Assembly: GCF_025211055.1 (NCBI RefSeq)
Contig: NZ_JAOARO010000052.1
Location: forward strand, 1 to 44,168
Length of the DNA stretch: 44,168 nucleotides
Reading direction: 5' to 3'
Source of the DNA: Vallitalea sp.
GTDB lineage: Bacteria > Bacillota > Clostridia > Lachnospirales > Vallitaleaceae
The notes beneath the pieces were generated by a model. That model saw only the letters and a list, made by a program, of their open reading frames with translations, had not been told where the DNA came from and made no database searches. Below, piece by piece: positions 33,474 to 42,464 of the stretch; position 1 is the first letter of the stretch; each line of letters begins with the position of its first letter. A program made the position numbers and the translations under genes.

Positions 33474-33722
33474 ATGATTGCAAAAGAAGATATTACCGAG
33501 GTAAGAAAACGTGTAGACGGTTATGTCGGTAGTAAAGTTTTAGTTAAAGCTAATAAGGGACGAAAAAGAATTGTCATTAAACAGGGTGTATTACAGAGCA
33601 CATATCCAAGCATTTTTGTAGTCAAAGTCCAAAACGAACTACAAAATACTTATAGAACTGTTTCATATAGTTATACAGATATATTGACTAATAACGTTGA
33701 ATTATCGTTATGTCAGGAATAA
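33474..33722 (+). CDS. veg: Veg protein (DUF1021)
   Basis: An 82-residue basic protein of the Veg family. The core is intact: VRKRVDGYVGSKVLVKANKGRKR, then SIFVVKVQ and RTVSYSYTDILTNNVEL. In Bacillus subtilis Veg stimulates biofilm matrix genes and is implicated in spore development. A longer frame to 33450 exists, but GAGGTGG at 33461-33467 is placed correctly for ATG 33474, so that start is used. It is transcribed from two tandem strong promoters, and a terminator-like hairpin follows. Confidence 0.95.
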   Translation: MIAKEDITEVRKRVDGYVGSKVLVKANKGRKRIVIKQGVLQSTYPSIFVVKVQNELQNTYRTVSYSYTDILTNNVELSLCQE

Positions 33723-33773
33723 ATTTGCATGTAATTTTTAGGTATTGTATCTAACAATTAAAAAATAGTCATA

Positions 33774-33831
33774 AAATCCTTCCTAACCTTAATATAATAA
33801 TATAGACAAAGGTTTTAGGAGGGATTTTTTT
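33774..33831 (+). promoter_or_regulatory. Hairpin and U-run that contain the sipL ribosome binding site
   Basis: The left arm at 33774-33790 (AAATCCTTCCTAACCTT) pairs with the right arm at 33809-33827, which contains AGGAGGG (33817-33823), the Shine-Dalgarno of sipL. Seven T residues (33825-33831) follow directly and run into the TTG start. The structure can act as terminator for veg transcripts and would hide the sipL ribosome binding site on read-through RNA. Confidence 0.6.
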
Positions 33832-35407
33832 GAGTTTAGAACTGGAGCAAAGAAACATTGCGTTAATTAAACCGAAAGGTAGCCGAGTTCTTCAGATGAC
33901 AATAGATGAAGATATTAATGTGCCAGATATAAAGCCTGACATTGATAAGATATTGCAGAGCAATTCGGTGGTAAACATTACAGGTACTGATGTTTATGAT
34001 TCTAAAGTTTTAGTTAAAGGTGAATTTGGTTGTAAGGTGCTGTATGTACCTCTTAATGATTCAAAGCCTGTACATAATATGATAAGTCTTATTCCTTTAG
34101 AGGAGACTATTAATATTGATGATGTATCCAAAAGCGATAGTATTAAGACAGAATATATCATAGAAGAGATGAAGATAACACCAATTAACACTAGAAAGAT
34201 TAATGTAAAGTCAATTGTACAAGTTAAAGTTATGGTTGACGAAAAAAAAGAGATGTATGTTCCTACAGATATTTGCGGTGCTCAGGATATCCAAAGCAGA
34301 TGGGATGACATTACAATCTGTAAAATGCATACATCCAAAAAAGAGACATATAAAATAAAAGATGAATTAGCTATTCCAAGTAGCAAACCAAATATCATGG
34401 AGATATTGTGGTATGATAGGACTATTAAGAACAAGGAATTTAGACTGTTGGATGATAAAATCAATATCAAAGGAATTGTGGTTCTTGATACTTTATATCT
34501 AGGAGAATCAGGGGAAAATAATCTTGAATTCGTTGAACATGAGATGCCTTTTAATGGTGTAATTGAGTGTAATGGTATTAACGAGGATATGTATTCTGAT
34601 ATTGATATAAACATTGTAGATGATAAGATTCAGATTAGACCAGATCTAGATGGAGAAGAGAGAGTATTCTCAGTAGATATAGTAACCCAGCTGGATATAA
34701 ATATATACTCTGAAGAAAAAAATAATATTCTTACAGATGTATATTCTTTATCAAAAGAAATTGAGCTAGATAAAGAAGTAATCACATATGAAACATTACT
34801 TTGCAAGAATCAAAGCCAGTGTAAAATAAAAGAAACTATTGAAATAGATTCTACTTCTCCAGATATTATGCAGATATATTATGGAACAGGGGAAGTAAAT
34901 ATTGATAATATAGATGTATTTGAAGATAAAGTAGAAGTTGAGGGTGTTGTATTTGTCAAAATAATGTATGTAGCAGCGGATGATAATAATCCTATTAACG
35001 TATATAAAGCTGATCTGCCCTTTAATCAGGTGATAGATACAGAAGGTATTAAAAATGACAGTAGAATGTCTATAAGGCCATCTATAAGCTATATTAATTG
35101 TAGTATGTTAGGAGAAAAAGAAGTTGAAGTTAAATGCTCCGTTAATCTAGATACAATTGTGTTTGATAATCAAGAATTTAATATAATCAATGGGTTAACA
35201 GAGACTGAAATAGATATGAAAAAACTTCAAAACACTCCAAGTGTAGTAGGGTATATTGTCAAAGAAAATGAGTCCTTATGGGATATAGCAAAAACATATT
35301 CAACTAAGGTAGATGACATAAAAGCTGTTAATAATTTAGATTCGGCTGATGTAAAAAGAGGGGATAAATTAATAATAGTCAAAAACATCGATAGCCTTGA
35401 AATTTAA
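33830..35407 (+). CDS. sipL: SipL-like spore coat morphogenesis protein (SPOCS/DUF3794 + LysM)
   Basis: A 525-residue protein. Residues 1-460 are built from repeats of the DUF3794/SPOCS type. The first begins near residue 26 (DEDINVPDIKPDIDKILQSN), the second near residue 180 (AIPSSKPNIMEILWYD) and a third near residue 345 (EIDSTSPDIMQIYYGTG). The C-terminus is a LysM domain (GYIVKENESLWDIAKTYSTK, then VNNLDSADVKRGDKLII). This architecture is that of Clostridioides difficile SipL, which binds the coat ATPase SpoIVA through its LysM domain and localises it to the forespore surface. Start TTG with AGGAGGG 6 bases upstream, embedded in a hairpin. Mother-cell expression is expected; no clear sigma-E promoter could be fixed. 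Confidence 0.88.
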   Translation: MSLELEQRNIALIKPKGSRVLQMTIDEDINVPDIKPDIDKILQSNSVVNITGTDVYDSKVLVKGEFGCKVLYVPLNDSKPVHNMISLIPLEETINIDDVSKSDSIKTEYIIEEMKITPINTRKINVKSIVQVKVMVDEKKEMYVPTDICGAQDIQSRWDDITICKMHTSKKETYKIKDELAIPSSKPNIMEILWYDRTIKNKEFRLLDDKINIKGIVVLDTLYLGESGENNLEFVEHEMPFNGVIECNGINEDMYSDIDINIVDDKIQIRPDLDGEERVFSVDIVTQLDINIYSEEKNNILTDVYSLSKEIELDKEVITYETLLCKNQSQCKIKETIEIDSTSPDIMQIYYGTGEVNIDNIDVFEDKVEVEGVVFVKIMYVAADDNNPINVYKADLPFNQVIDTEGIKNDSRMSIRPSISYINCSMLGEKEVEVKCSVNLDTIVFDNQEFNIINGLTETEIDMKKLQNTPSVVGYIVKENESLWDIAKTYSTKVDDIKAVNNLDSADVKRGDKLIIVKNIDSLEI

Positions 35408-35431
35408 GAACGCCTAGCGTTCTTTTTTTTC
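35407..35431 (+). terminator. Intrinsic terminator of sipL
   Basis: AGAACGC (35407-35413) pairs with GCGTTCT (35417-35423), followed by eight T residues. It begins at the sipL stop codon. Confidence 0.88.
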
Positions 35432-35523
35432 TTTTTCTTGATTTATAAATATACATTGTATATAATATTAAGTATACAAGGTACAAGCTAGTTGGGAAAA
35501 GATTAAAAAGTGAAAGGGTCATT

Positions 35524-36390
35524 ATGTATAAAATTAATATTAAGGCTAGAGCCAAGATTAATATATCACTTGATGTAATAGGTAAAAGAGAAGATGGTTA
35601 CCATGATGTAAAGATGATTATGCAGACTATCAACTTATACGATAAAATAAATATAAAAAAAATAAGAAAAGATGAAATAAAGATTCAAACCAACTTGTCC
35701 TTTTTACCAGTTGATGAAAGGAATTTAGTATACAAAGTTATAAAATATCTCAAGGAAAAATATAAAATAAAAACTGGAGTTTTTGTTGATTTATATAAAG
35801 TCATTCCAGTAGCAGCAGGTCTTGCTGGTGGAAGTAGTGATGCGGCAGCTGCTTTAGTAGGGATGAACAAACTTTTTAATCTTCGCATGTCCATGAATGA
35901 AATGATGGAGATTGGTACTATGTTTGGTGCAGACATTCCTTATTGCTTGCTTAGGGGAACAGCTCTTAGTGAAGGAATCGGTGAAAAATTGACATCTCTA
36001 GGTGGGTTCCCAGATGCATACATTGTTATTGCAAAACCGGGCATTAGTGTTTCCACGGGTTTTGTATATAGTAATCTTGATTTGAATAATATAGATGTTA
36101 GACCTGACACAGATAGAATTATAGAAGGCATTGATAAGGGTGACTTACATCAGATTTGTATGAATATGGGAAATATCTTAGAGACAGTCACAATAAAAAA
36201 ATATCCTGTAATAAATGAAATAAAAGATTATATGATGGAAAATGGAGCTATAGGTTCATTGATGACTGGAAGTGGACCATCTGTTTTTGGTATATTAGAG
36301 GACAAACATAAGGCTTATAATCTAGCCCATAAGTTAAAGGTAAACAATCTAGCTAAATTCGTTTATACCACAACAATATTCAATAGCTAA
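35524..36390 (+). CDS. ispE: 4-diphosphocytidyl-2-C-methyl-D-erythritol kinase
   Basis: A 288-residue GHMP kinase of the MEP isoprenoid pathway, phosphorylating CDP-methylerythritol at the 2-OH. The ATP-binding GHMP motif is PVAAGLAGGSSDAAAAL (about residues 98-114). The N-terminus shows ARAKINISLDVIGKREDGYH with the family-typical K-[IL]-N and D-G-Y-H residues. The C-terminal GSLMTGSGPSVFGIL is the third GHMP motif. The ATG has AAAGGG upstream. It is followed 31 bases later by a GntR regulator, an arrangement seen in other Clostridia. Confidence 0.96.
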   Translation: MYKINIKARAKINISLDVIGKREDGYHDVKMIMQTINLYDKINIKKIRKDEIKIQTNLSFLPVDERNLVYKVIKYLKEKYKIKTGVFVDLYKVIPVAAGLAGGSSDAAAALVGMNKLFNLRMSMNEMMEIGTMFGADIPYCLLRGTALSEGIGEKLTSLGGFPDAYIVIAKPGISVSTGFVYSNLDLNNIDVRPDTDRIIEGIDKGDLHQICMNMGNILETVTIKKYPVINEIKDYMMENGAIGSLMTGSGPSVFGILEDKHKAYNLAHKLKVNNLAKFVYTTTIFNS

Positions 36391-36421
36391 ACATTTTCTA
36401 AAGAAAGGATGTATTAAGGTA

Positions 36422-37099
36422 ATGGATGATAAATTGAAAGTTAATCTTAATGAATATCTGCCCTTAAGAGATGTTGTTTTCAATACGTTAAGAGAGGCCA
36501 TTCTAAAAGGAGAACTTGTAGCTGGTGAGAGGCTGATGGAAAAACAACTTGCTGAGAGAATGGGAGTCAGTAGAACACCAATTAGAGAGGCTATTAGAAA
36601 ATTAGAACTTGAAGGATTAGTAGTAATGATACCTAGAAAAGGTGCAGAGGTAGCTAAAATTACTCATAAAGATATAAAAGACGTATTAGAAGTAAGAGCA
36701 GCACTTGAAGAATTAGCAGTTAAGATAGCATGTGAAAAGATGTCAGAGGAGTCTTTGGTTGACCTAAAAAGGACTACTCACAAATTTCAAACAGCATGTG
36801 ACGAACATGACATAGAGCAGATAATTAAAAAAGATGTTGAATTCCACGATATAATATTTAATTCAACTGAAAACGAGAAATTGATTCAAATAATAAATAA
36901 CCTAAGAGAACAAATCTATCGTTATAGAGTTGAATATATAAGAAAGGTTGCTGATTTTGGTATATTAGTAAAAGAACATGACCTAATTGTAAAATCAATT
37001 GAAAACAGAGATGTTGATGAAGCAAGAAAGATAGCCATGCAGCATATAGTTAATCAAGAAATAGCAGTGATAGAGATATTCGATAAAAAAAATAAATAA
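36422..37099 (+). CDS. GntR-family transcription regulator, FadR/FCD subfamily
   Basis: A 225-residue regulator. The N-terminal winged helix-turn-helix (residues of about 12-75) has VFNTLREAILKGELVAGERL, ERMGVSRTPIREAIRKLELE and GLV; this is the classical GntR DNA-binding signature. The C-terminal FCD ligand-binding all-helical domain (residues of about 85-220) includes EVRAALEELAVKIA and the likely metal/effector residues in EFHDIIF, REQIYRYR and HDLIVKSIENRD. The effector is unknown. It probably forms an operon with ispE. A terminator follows. Confidence 0.93.
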   Translation: MDDKLKVNLNEYLPLRDVVFNTLREAILKGELVAGERLMEKQLAERMGVSRTPIREAIRKLELEGLVVMIPRKGAEVAKITHKDIKDVLEVRAALEELAVKIACEKMSEESLVDLKRTTHKFQTACDEHDIEQIIKKDVEFHDIIFNSTENEKLIQIINNLREQIYRYRVEYIRKVADFGILVKEHDLIVKSIENRDVDEARKIAMQHIVNQEIAVIEIFDKKNK

Positions 37100-37123
37100 T
37101 TAATCTCAATATAAAAAAAGATG

Positions 37124-37160
37124 AGCTATTGGTGATAATATCAATAGCTTATTTTTTTTT
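37124..37160 (+). terminator. Intrinsic terminator of the ispE/gntR unit
   Basis: AGCTATTG (37124-37131) pairs with CAATAGCT (37142-37149) and is followed by TATTTTTTTTTTAT. Clear stem and U-run. Confidence 0.85.
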
Positions 37161-37234
37161 ATCAAAAAATCGTTACGTATATTGAATAAAAATATCTATA
37201 AATACAAAAAATGTAAAAAAAGGAAGGGAATATA

Positions 37235-37441
37235 ATGACAAATATTTTGGAAAAATTAGGTAATGTTTTTTCTGTGAAATTTATAGTGCTTTTATTAATT
37301 GCAGGTTTAGTGCTACTTATATGGGATAGGAAAGTACTATACAGAAAAAAAATGAAAAAAGAGCACACTATTAGTATTGTTCTAGGAATTATTTATGTAT
37401 CAGCAGCATTAGTATTTTTTGTAATAGGAAGATTTATTTAA
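37235..37441 (+). CDS. Small two-TM membrane protein preceding the gerK genes
   Basis: A 68-residue protein with two TM helices (about residues 15-30 and 44-65) separated by a strongly basic loop (DRKVLYRKKMKKEH), which positions the loop in the cytoplasm. It resembles the short CLC_0170-type proteins found beside germination genes in Clostridium, although this is by pattern only. The stop is 21 bases before the gerKA start, so it is almost certainly the first gene of the germinant-receptor operon. It may be an accessory subunit comparable to the small GerD/2TM proteins of Bacillus receptors. AAAGGAAGG precedes ATG. Confidence 0.65.
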   Translation: MTNILEKLGNVFSVKFIVLLLIAGLVLLIWDRKVLYRKKMKKEHTISIVLGIIYVSAALVFFVIGRFI

Positions 37442-37462
37442 AAAAAGAGTAAGGTGAATAAA

Positions 37463-39040
37463 GTGAGATTAAAAAAAGCAAAGTCAAAACATGATGAAAG
37501 AAGTAACAAAGTCATAATTCCATTTTCAGATTCAATAGATACGAATATAAGAAATTTTGAAGAACTATTTACTGACTGTGGTGATTTAGTAAAAAGAAAG
37601 TTCCCTATAGGCAAAAATAAAGATGTATGGGCATATATTGCATACATTGATGTTATGACTGACAGGAGGGTCATAGAAGAATCTGTACTTGAACAACTAT
37701 TAGTTCAAGTTAGGGGCGTTGGAAAAACTCTGTTAGAAACTGATGAAGACAAATTCTCATTTATAAAAGATGGTGGGTTTGCAACAGCAGATTTGAAAGA
37801 AATTAATATAATGGATGATGCAGTATTAGCCGTACTTTCGGGAGATACTGTAATTTTTATTGACGGTTATGAAAAAGCTATAGTAGTAGCCACAAAAGGA
37901 TTTCCAAATAGGGGAGTACAACAGCCAGATACAGAAAATGTAATAAGAGGGTCAAAAGAAGGCTTTACAGAAGCATTTCGAATTAATACAGTACTTATTA
38001 GAAGGCGTATCAGAGATAGCAAATTAAAAGTTAAACAAATACAATTAGGAACAAGAACAAGAACCGATGTTGCTCTTATGTATTTAGATGATCTTGTAAG
38101 ACCACAGGTATTACAAGAAATAGAAGAAAGACTTAGTTATTTTAAAATAGATAGTGTATTAGAAAGTGGTACATTAGAACAGTTGATAGAAACTAATTGG
38201 TATTCTCCATTTCCCCAATCCCAAGTAACTCAGAGACCAGATAAAGTGGCATCTGCAATATTAGAGGGAAGAGTAGCTATAGTCGTAGATAATACACCAT
38301 TTGTTCTTTTATTACCTACAACCTTTAATTGTTTTTTTCAATCATCAGAAGATTATTATCAAAGATGGTATGTAATGAGCTTAGTGAGGTTTCTAAGATA
38401 TTGTGCCGCATTTTTATCTTTTGCTATACCAGGATTCTATCTAGCATTGACTACTTTTCATCCTTCAATGATACCAACGCCGTTGACTTTTTCCATTGCG
38501 GCAGCTAGAGAAGGTGTACCGTTTCCTGCATTGATTGAAGTACTGGTAATGGAACTGGCTTTTGAACTTTTGAGAGAAGCAGGAGTGAGACTTCCAGCAC
38601 CTATAGGTAATACTATTGGAATAGTTGGAGGTTTAATAGTCGGTCAGGCAGTAGTAGAAGCTAATCTGGTAAGCCCCATTATAGTAATTATTGTGGCATT
38701 GACAGCTATATCTTCATTTGCCATTCCTAGCTATTCACTTACATCAGCTTTTAGAATAATAAAATATCTGATTATACTATTATCTGCTTTCTTAGGTTTT
38801 CTTGGTTTTTGGTTAGGTATTTTAATAGTGTTGACTCACCTTGTATCTCTTAAGAGTATTAATATACCTTATCTTTCACCTTATGTAGCAAGAGAAGTCA
38901 ATAATGAAGACCTTCAGGATTCCCTAATAAGAATGCCCATATTTCTTAATAAATTAAGACCGGTATTTGCTAGAAGAAGTAATAAAGTAAGATTAGATAT
39001 AGATGAAAAAGGAGAAAATAATGTTTTCACAAAACAATAA
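37463..39040 (+). CDS. gerKA: Spore germinant receptor subunit A (GerA/GerKA family)
   Basis: A 525-residue A-subunit of a Ger-type receptor in the spore inner membrane. The N-terminal soluble two-subdomain region (about residues 15-270) starts IPFSDSIDTNIRNFEELF and contains the family landmark FPNRGVQQPDTENVIRGSKEGF. A C-terminal membrane domain with about five helices includes RFLRYCAAFLSFAIPGFYLAL and IPTPLTFSIAAAREGVPFPALIEV. A GTG at 37454 overlaps the AAGGTG binding site, so GTG 37463 is chosen. The 3' end overlaps gerKB by 20 bases, indicating translational coupling. Senses germinant together with the B and C subunits. Confidence 0.96.
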   Translation: MRLKKAKSKHDERSNKVIIPFSDSIDTNIRNFEELFTDCGDLVKRKFPIGKNKDVWAYIAYIDVMTDRRVIEESVLEQLLVQVRGVGKTLLETDEDKFSFIKDGGFATADLKEINIMDDAVLAVLSGDTVIFIDGYEKAIVVATKGFPNRGVQQPDTENVIRGSKEGFTEAFRINTVLIRRRIRDSKLKVKQIQLGTRTRTDVALMYLDDLVRPQVLQEIEERLSYFKIDSVLESGTLEQLIETNWYSPFPQSQVTQRPDKVASAILEGRVAIVVDNTPFVLLLPTTFNCFFQSSEDYYQRWYVMSLVRFLRYCAAFLSFAIPGFYLALTTFHPSMIPTPLTFSIAAAREGVPFPALIEVLVMELAFELLREAGVRLPAPIGNTIGIVGGLIVGQAVVEANLVSPIIVIIVALTAISSFAIPSYSLTSAFRIIKYLIILLSAFLGFLGFWLGILIVLTHLVSLKSINIPYLSPYVAREVNNEDLQDSLIRMPIFLNKLRPVFARRSNKVRLDIDEKGENNVFTKQ

Positions 39041-40127
39041 AATATCAATGAGACAAATTGAGATTCTGATTATTCTCAATATGTTCAGTAATACAAGTTT
39101 AATTTTGCCTAGAGTCGCTTCTGAAATAGCAGATGGCGATGGTCATTTTATTGTTCTAGGCGGCGCTATCATTTCACTAGTATATGTCTTCATTATAACT
39201 TCTCTTGTTAAGATGTTTCCTGATAAGAATATTGTAGAATACACAGAACTGATATTCAATAAAACAATAGCTATTATTATAGGAGTCATATTCTGTCTGA
39301 AACTTATTATTTTGGCAGGGTTAGAAATAAGGGTTTTTGGAGAGTTGGTGAAACAGGCATTACTAAGAAATACACCAATAGAAATTATTGTCATAGCTAT
39401 GCTTTTGGTTGTAGTCTATCTCACAAGGAAAGGCTATGAAGCAAGGGCTAGAATGGCAGAGCTGTTAATATTTATAATATTAATCCCTTTGGTAGTAATA
39501 TTTTTCTTCGCAGTTCCTGATATCAAATTATACAATATTTCACCTGTTTTTTCAATTTCAGGGGAAAAATTTATCTATGGAAGCTTAATAATGTCTTTTG
39601 CTTATTCGGGGATAGAGCTATTATTACTATCAAGTCCATTTGTAATAAATCCTGATAAATTACCAAAGGTGACATTACGGAGTGTAGCATTTGTTGGCAT
39701 TCTAAATGCTTTGATATGCATTTTGACAATTGGTTCTTTTGGACCTGTAGAGACTTCTAGACAAATATGGCCTGTTATGACCATTATGCAGACAATACAT
39801 CTGCCGGGTGCTTTAATACAAAGACAAGATGCTCTAATGGTAAGTTTTTGGATAATGACAGTGTTTTTACTTTTAAACGCTTATTTATTTTTTTCAGGAT
39901 TATTAATTAAAAAAATTGCTAACTTAAAAGAACAGAATTTCTTGATATTACCTCTAATACCTATTATTTATCTCATATCACTTATACCAGATAATATAGT
40001 GGAGACTTATAAATGGATAGAGATTATGACACGTTATGTTAGCTTATTATTCCTTCTACCTATTCCATTAATCTTATTGGTAGTTGCTAAGATGAGAGGA
40101 TTAGGTAAACCTACAGGTAATATATGA
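39021..40127 (+). CDS. gerKB: Spore germinant receptor subunit B (GerB/GerKB family)
   Basis: A 368-residue integral membrane protein with about ten TM helices, of the amino acid/polyamine/organocation transporter-like GerAB family that binds germinants. The start region SMRQIEILIILNMFSNTSLILP is typical. An earlier in-frame ATG at 39003 lies before the ribosome binding site AAGGAG (39008-39013), so ATG 39021 is used. It overlaps gerKA by 20 bases and is followed 24 bases later by gerKC, giving the standard A-B-C order. Confidence 0.94.
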   Translation: MFSQNNKISMRQIEILIILNMFSNTSLILPRVASEIADGDGHFIVLGGAIISLVYVFIITSLVKMFPDKNIVEYTELIFNKTIAIIIGVIFCLKLIILAGLEIRVFGELVKQALLRNTPIEIIVIAMLLVVVYLTRKGYEARARMAELLIFIILIPLVVIFFFAVPDIKLYNISPVFSISGEKFIYGSLIMSFAYSGIELLLLSSPFVINPDKLPKVTLRSVAFVGILNALICILTIGSFGPVETSRQIWPVMTIMQTIHLPGALIQRQDALMVSFWIMTVFLLLNAYLFFSGLLIKKIANLKEQNFLILPLIPIIYLISLIPDNIVETYKWIEIMTRYVSLLFLLPIPLILLVVAKMRGLGKPTGNI

Positions 40128-40151
40128 AATTAATGAGAGGTTGATGGTAAC

Positions 40152-41267
40152 ATGAAAATTAAAATTATGGCTATATTGGTTATATGTTCTATACTTCTAG
40201 TAGGTTGTTGGGATAAGGTTGAATTGAATGACAGAGCATATGTAATAAGTCTTGCACTAGATGATATTGGTGATTTATTAGAGGTAACATATACCATTCC
40301 TAATTTGCCTGTTATAACTGCTCAGAGTGGTGGTGAAGCTACAAAGTTCATTAAAATCACCAAAGCAGAGACTTTGACACAAGCTAATAGGGCTTTTGGT
40401 AAAAAATCTAATCTTAGAATCAATTTTGACCATACTAAGGTAATAATATTTGGAGCTGATTTTTTAGAGGATCCTAATAATCTAAGAAAAGTTTTGGATC
40501 ATTTTGATAGAAATCCAGAATATTCCAAAGCGTTATTATTATTAGGTACCAAGGAAACAGGGAAAAAATTACTTGAATCGGTTCCTAATGGAGAAGAGAC
40601 AACAGGAATATATCTTTCACAAGTTTTTATAAATAATAGTCTGGAAACCATAAGCGCCAAGACCATTGAACTTGGAGATTTTATTTCCCAAATGTACAGT
40701 ACAGAGGGAAATGGTGTAATGCCAAATGTAATATTTAGGGATAATGAGGTTATAGTGGATGGATTAGCCATTCTTAAGGATTATCAGCTTAGAGGATGGA
40801 TGGAAGATAAATATATGACAACATACAGTTGGATTCTTGGTAAAGGCAAGGAAACTGTTGCTTTAGTAGATATGGAAGGAGTATTAGTACCTTATGAAAT
40901 AAGTGATTTAACTTCTAAAATGAATTTTGAATTAAAAGATGGATTATTAAAAATTAAAATTTCAATTAGTAGTGAAGGAGATGTATCAGAATATATACTA
41001 GAAGATAAAGACAAGTTATTCAATACTAGTTATATTGCTGAAATTGAAAATGAAGTAGCTAATAGCATGGAAGAAGATATATATGAATTAATGAATATTA
41101 TTCAAGAAGAGTATGGTATAGATATCATTAATGCATATAACAACTTAAAAACCAGTAATAGAAAAATATGGAAAACAACTAAATCGGATTGGCAGAATTT
41201 CTTTAATGCAGCAGCTATTGAAGTAGAATGTAAGGTAAATATAAGAAGAGTGGGACTTTCAAAATAA
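40152..41267 (+). CDS. gerKC: Spore germinant receptor lipoprotein subunit C (GerC/GerKC family)
   Basis: A 371-residue lipoprotein. The signal peptide ends ILLVGCWDKVELNDRAYV, which combines the lipobox Cys (about residue 19) with the C-W-[DS]-x-x-E-[IL] start of mature GerAC proteins. It is diacylated by Lgt and anchored to the outer face of the spore inner membrane. The C-terminal GerAC domain contains YNNLKTSNRKIWKTTKSDW. AGAGGTTGATGG precedes ATG. Last gene of the operon; no clear terminator is seen before spoIIR. Confidence 0.95.
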   Translation: MKIKIMAILVICSILLVGCWDKVELNDRAYVISLALDDIGDLLEVTYTIPNLPVITAQSGGEATKFIKITKAETLTQANRAFGKKSNLRINFDHTKVIIFGADFLEDPNNLRKVLDHFDRNPEYSKALLLLGTKETGKKLLESVPNGEETTGIYLSQVFINNSLETISAKTIELGDFISQMYSTEGNGVMPNVIFRDNEVIVDGLAILKDYQLRGWMEDKYMTTYSWILGKGKETVALVDMEGVLVPYEISDLTSKMNFELKDGLLKIKISISSEGDVSEYILEDKDKLFNTSYIAEIENEVANSMEEDIYELMNIIQEEYGIDIINAYNNLKTSNRKIWKTTKSDWQNFFNAAAIEVECKVNIRRVGLSK

Positions 41268-41328
41268 AAATCATTATTCATTTACTTTTTGTCATGTTTT
41301 CTAATTTACGGTTTAACAGATAGATTAT

Positions 41329-41357
41329 GTATAAATAATAATGATGTTGGTAATAAT
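41329..41357 (+). promoter_or_regulatory. Sigma-F/sigma-G-type promoter of spoIIR
   Basis: GTATA (41329-41333), a 15-base spacer and GGTAATAAT (41349-41357) match the forespore consensus GYATA-N15-GGnnAnAnT known from Bacillus. It places the start at about 41363, 37 bases before spoIIR, which is sigma-F-controlled in other spore formers. Confidence 0.65.
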
Positions 41358-41399
41358 AGAAATAGTAGGTTGTAAATATGAAAAGATGGGGGAAGATTG

Positions 41400-42131
41400 A
41401 TGAAGGTGAATCTAATGAAAGTATTTGAAAAGAAAAGGATATTAAGAACCTATATAATATCACTACTAATAGTGGTACTTATGTTGGCAGCTATAGTTTA
41501 TGATTACGGTAAAAATGGGACAAATGCTGCTGTGATTGAGGGAATATCAGATAGTTTGATACGTTTTCATGTTATTGCAAATAGTGACAGTGAAGAGGAT
41601 CAGAAGTTGAAATTGAAGGTAAGAGATGAGATTCTAGACAAAATGAGTGGTATTTTGGGAGAATCTAATAATATTGAAGAAACAAGACAGTTGATTTATA
41701 ATAATACAGATAAAATTAAGGAAATAGCTAGAAGAGTTATAGAAGAAAATAATTATGATTATGATATAAACGTTAAGTTGAAGATGGAACAGTTTCCATT
41801 GAAGACTTATGGAGATATAATATTACCCCCAGGTGAATATGAAGCTTTGTTGGTAGAAATAGGTGAAGCGAAAGGTAAGAATTGGTGGTGTGTAATGTTC
41901 CCGCCTCTATGTTTTGTTGATGTAACTCATGGAGTAGTTCCAGAAGAGACAAAAGAGACCCTTAAAAGGGTTTTGACAGATGAAGAGTATGATTCTATTG
42001 TGATGGCAGAACCTGAAGAGGATATGCCTATAAAGATTAGATTCAAGTTTTTGGAGTGGTTTAACTTTAGTAGGGGTGAAGATAGAGATAGGAAGGATAA
42101 TGATAGTAAGGTGTTTGTTAATAGGGATTAG
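41400..42131 (+). CDS. spoIIR: Stage II sporulation protein R
   Basis: A 243-residue secreted signalling protein. An N-terminal signal/anchor helix (YIISLLIVVLMLAAIVYDYG, about residues 17-36) is followed by the SpoIIR core: LIRFHVIANSDSEEDQKLKLKVRDEIL, and later LPPGEYEALLVEIGEAKGKNWWCVMFPPLCFVD. Made in the forespore, it crosses to the intermembrane space and triggers SpoIIGA to cleave pro-sigma-E in the mother cell. A TTG at 41397 is in frame, but ATG 41400 with GGGGGAAG just upstream is the better start. It has its own forespore-type promoter. Confidence 0.96.
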   Translation: MKVNLMKVFEKKRILRTYIISLLIVVLMLAAIVYDYGKNGTNAAVIEGISDSLIRFHVIANSDSEEDQKLKLKVRDEILDKMSGILGESNNIEETRQLIYNNTDKIKEIARRVIEENNYDYDINVKLKMEQFPLKTYGDIILPPGEYEALLVEIGEAKGKNWWCVMFPPLCFVDVTHGVVPEETKETLKRVLTDEEYDSIVMAEPEEDMPIKIRFKFLEWFNFSRGEDRDRKDNDSKVFVNRD

Positions 42132-42163
42132 AGAAAAATAGAAATTTAGACAACGGTTATATG

Positions 42164-42221
42164 AAAAACCATATATAGTGATAATCACTTTCGTTATTAT
42201 CACTATATATGGTTTTTTGTG
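42164..42221 (+). terminator. Strong terminator after spoIIR
   Basis: A 22-bp perfect stem with arms at 42164-42185 and 42196-42217 (core CCATATATAGTGATAA / TTATCACTATATATGG), a 10-base loop, then TTTTTTGTG. The A/T-rich symmetrical stem with flanking A and T runs could terminate in both directions. Confidence 0.85.
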
Positions 42222-42464
42222 TATAGGCACATTTTAAATTATGTACTCCCTGACCGTTATACATATGTAAAATATTTATATAATTAGCTATTGAATAAAA
42301 ATACAATAAGATATAAAATAGAACAGATAAGTAATTTATCATATTTGGAGATGATAATTAATATATTTAATAATACATGAGTTTGTACAACTACCATTTA
42401 TCTATAATGGTAAAATTTGCTGAATTTTAATTCTGAATAATTAAAAAATGGGGAGGAATATAAT

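Noticed and set aside
37175..37215. A sigma-G-like promoter (TGAATA) before the gerK operon
   Set aside because: The -35-like word is present, but no acceptable CATAnTA element lies at the right distance.
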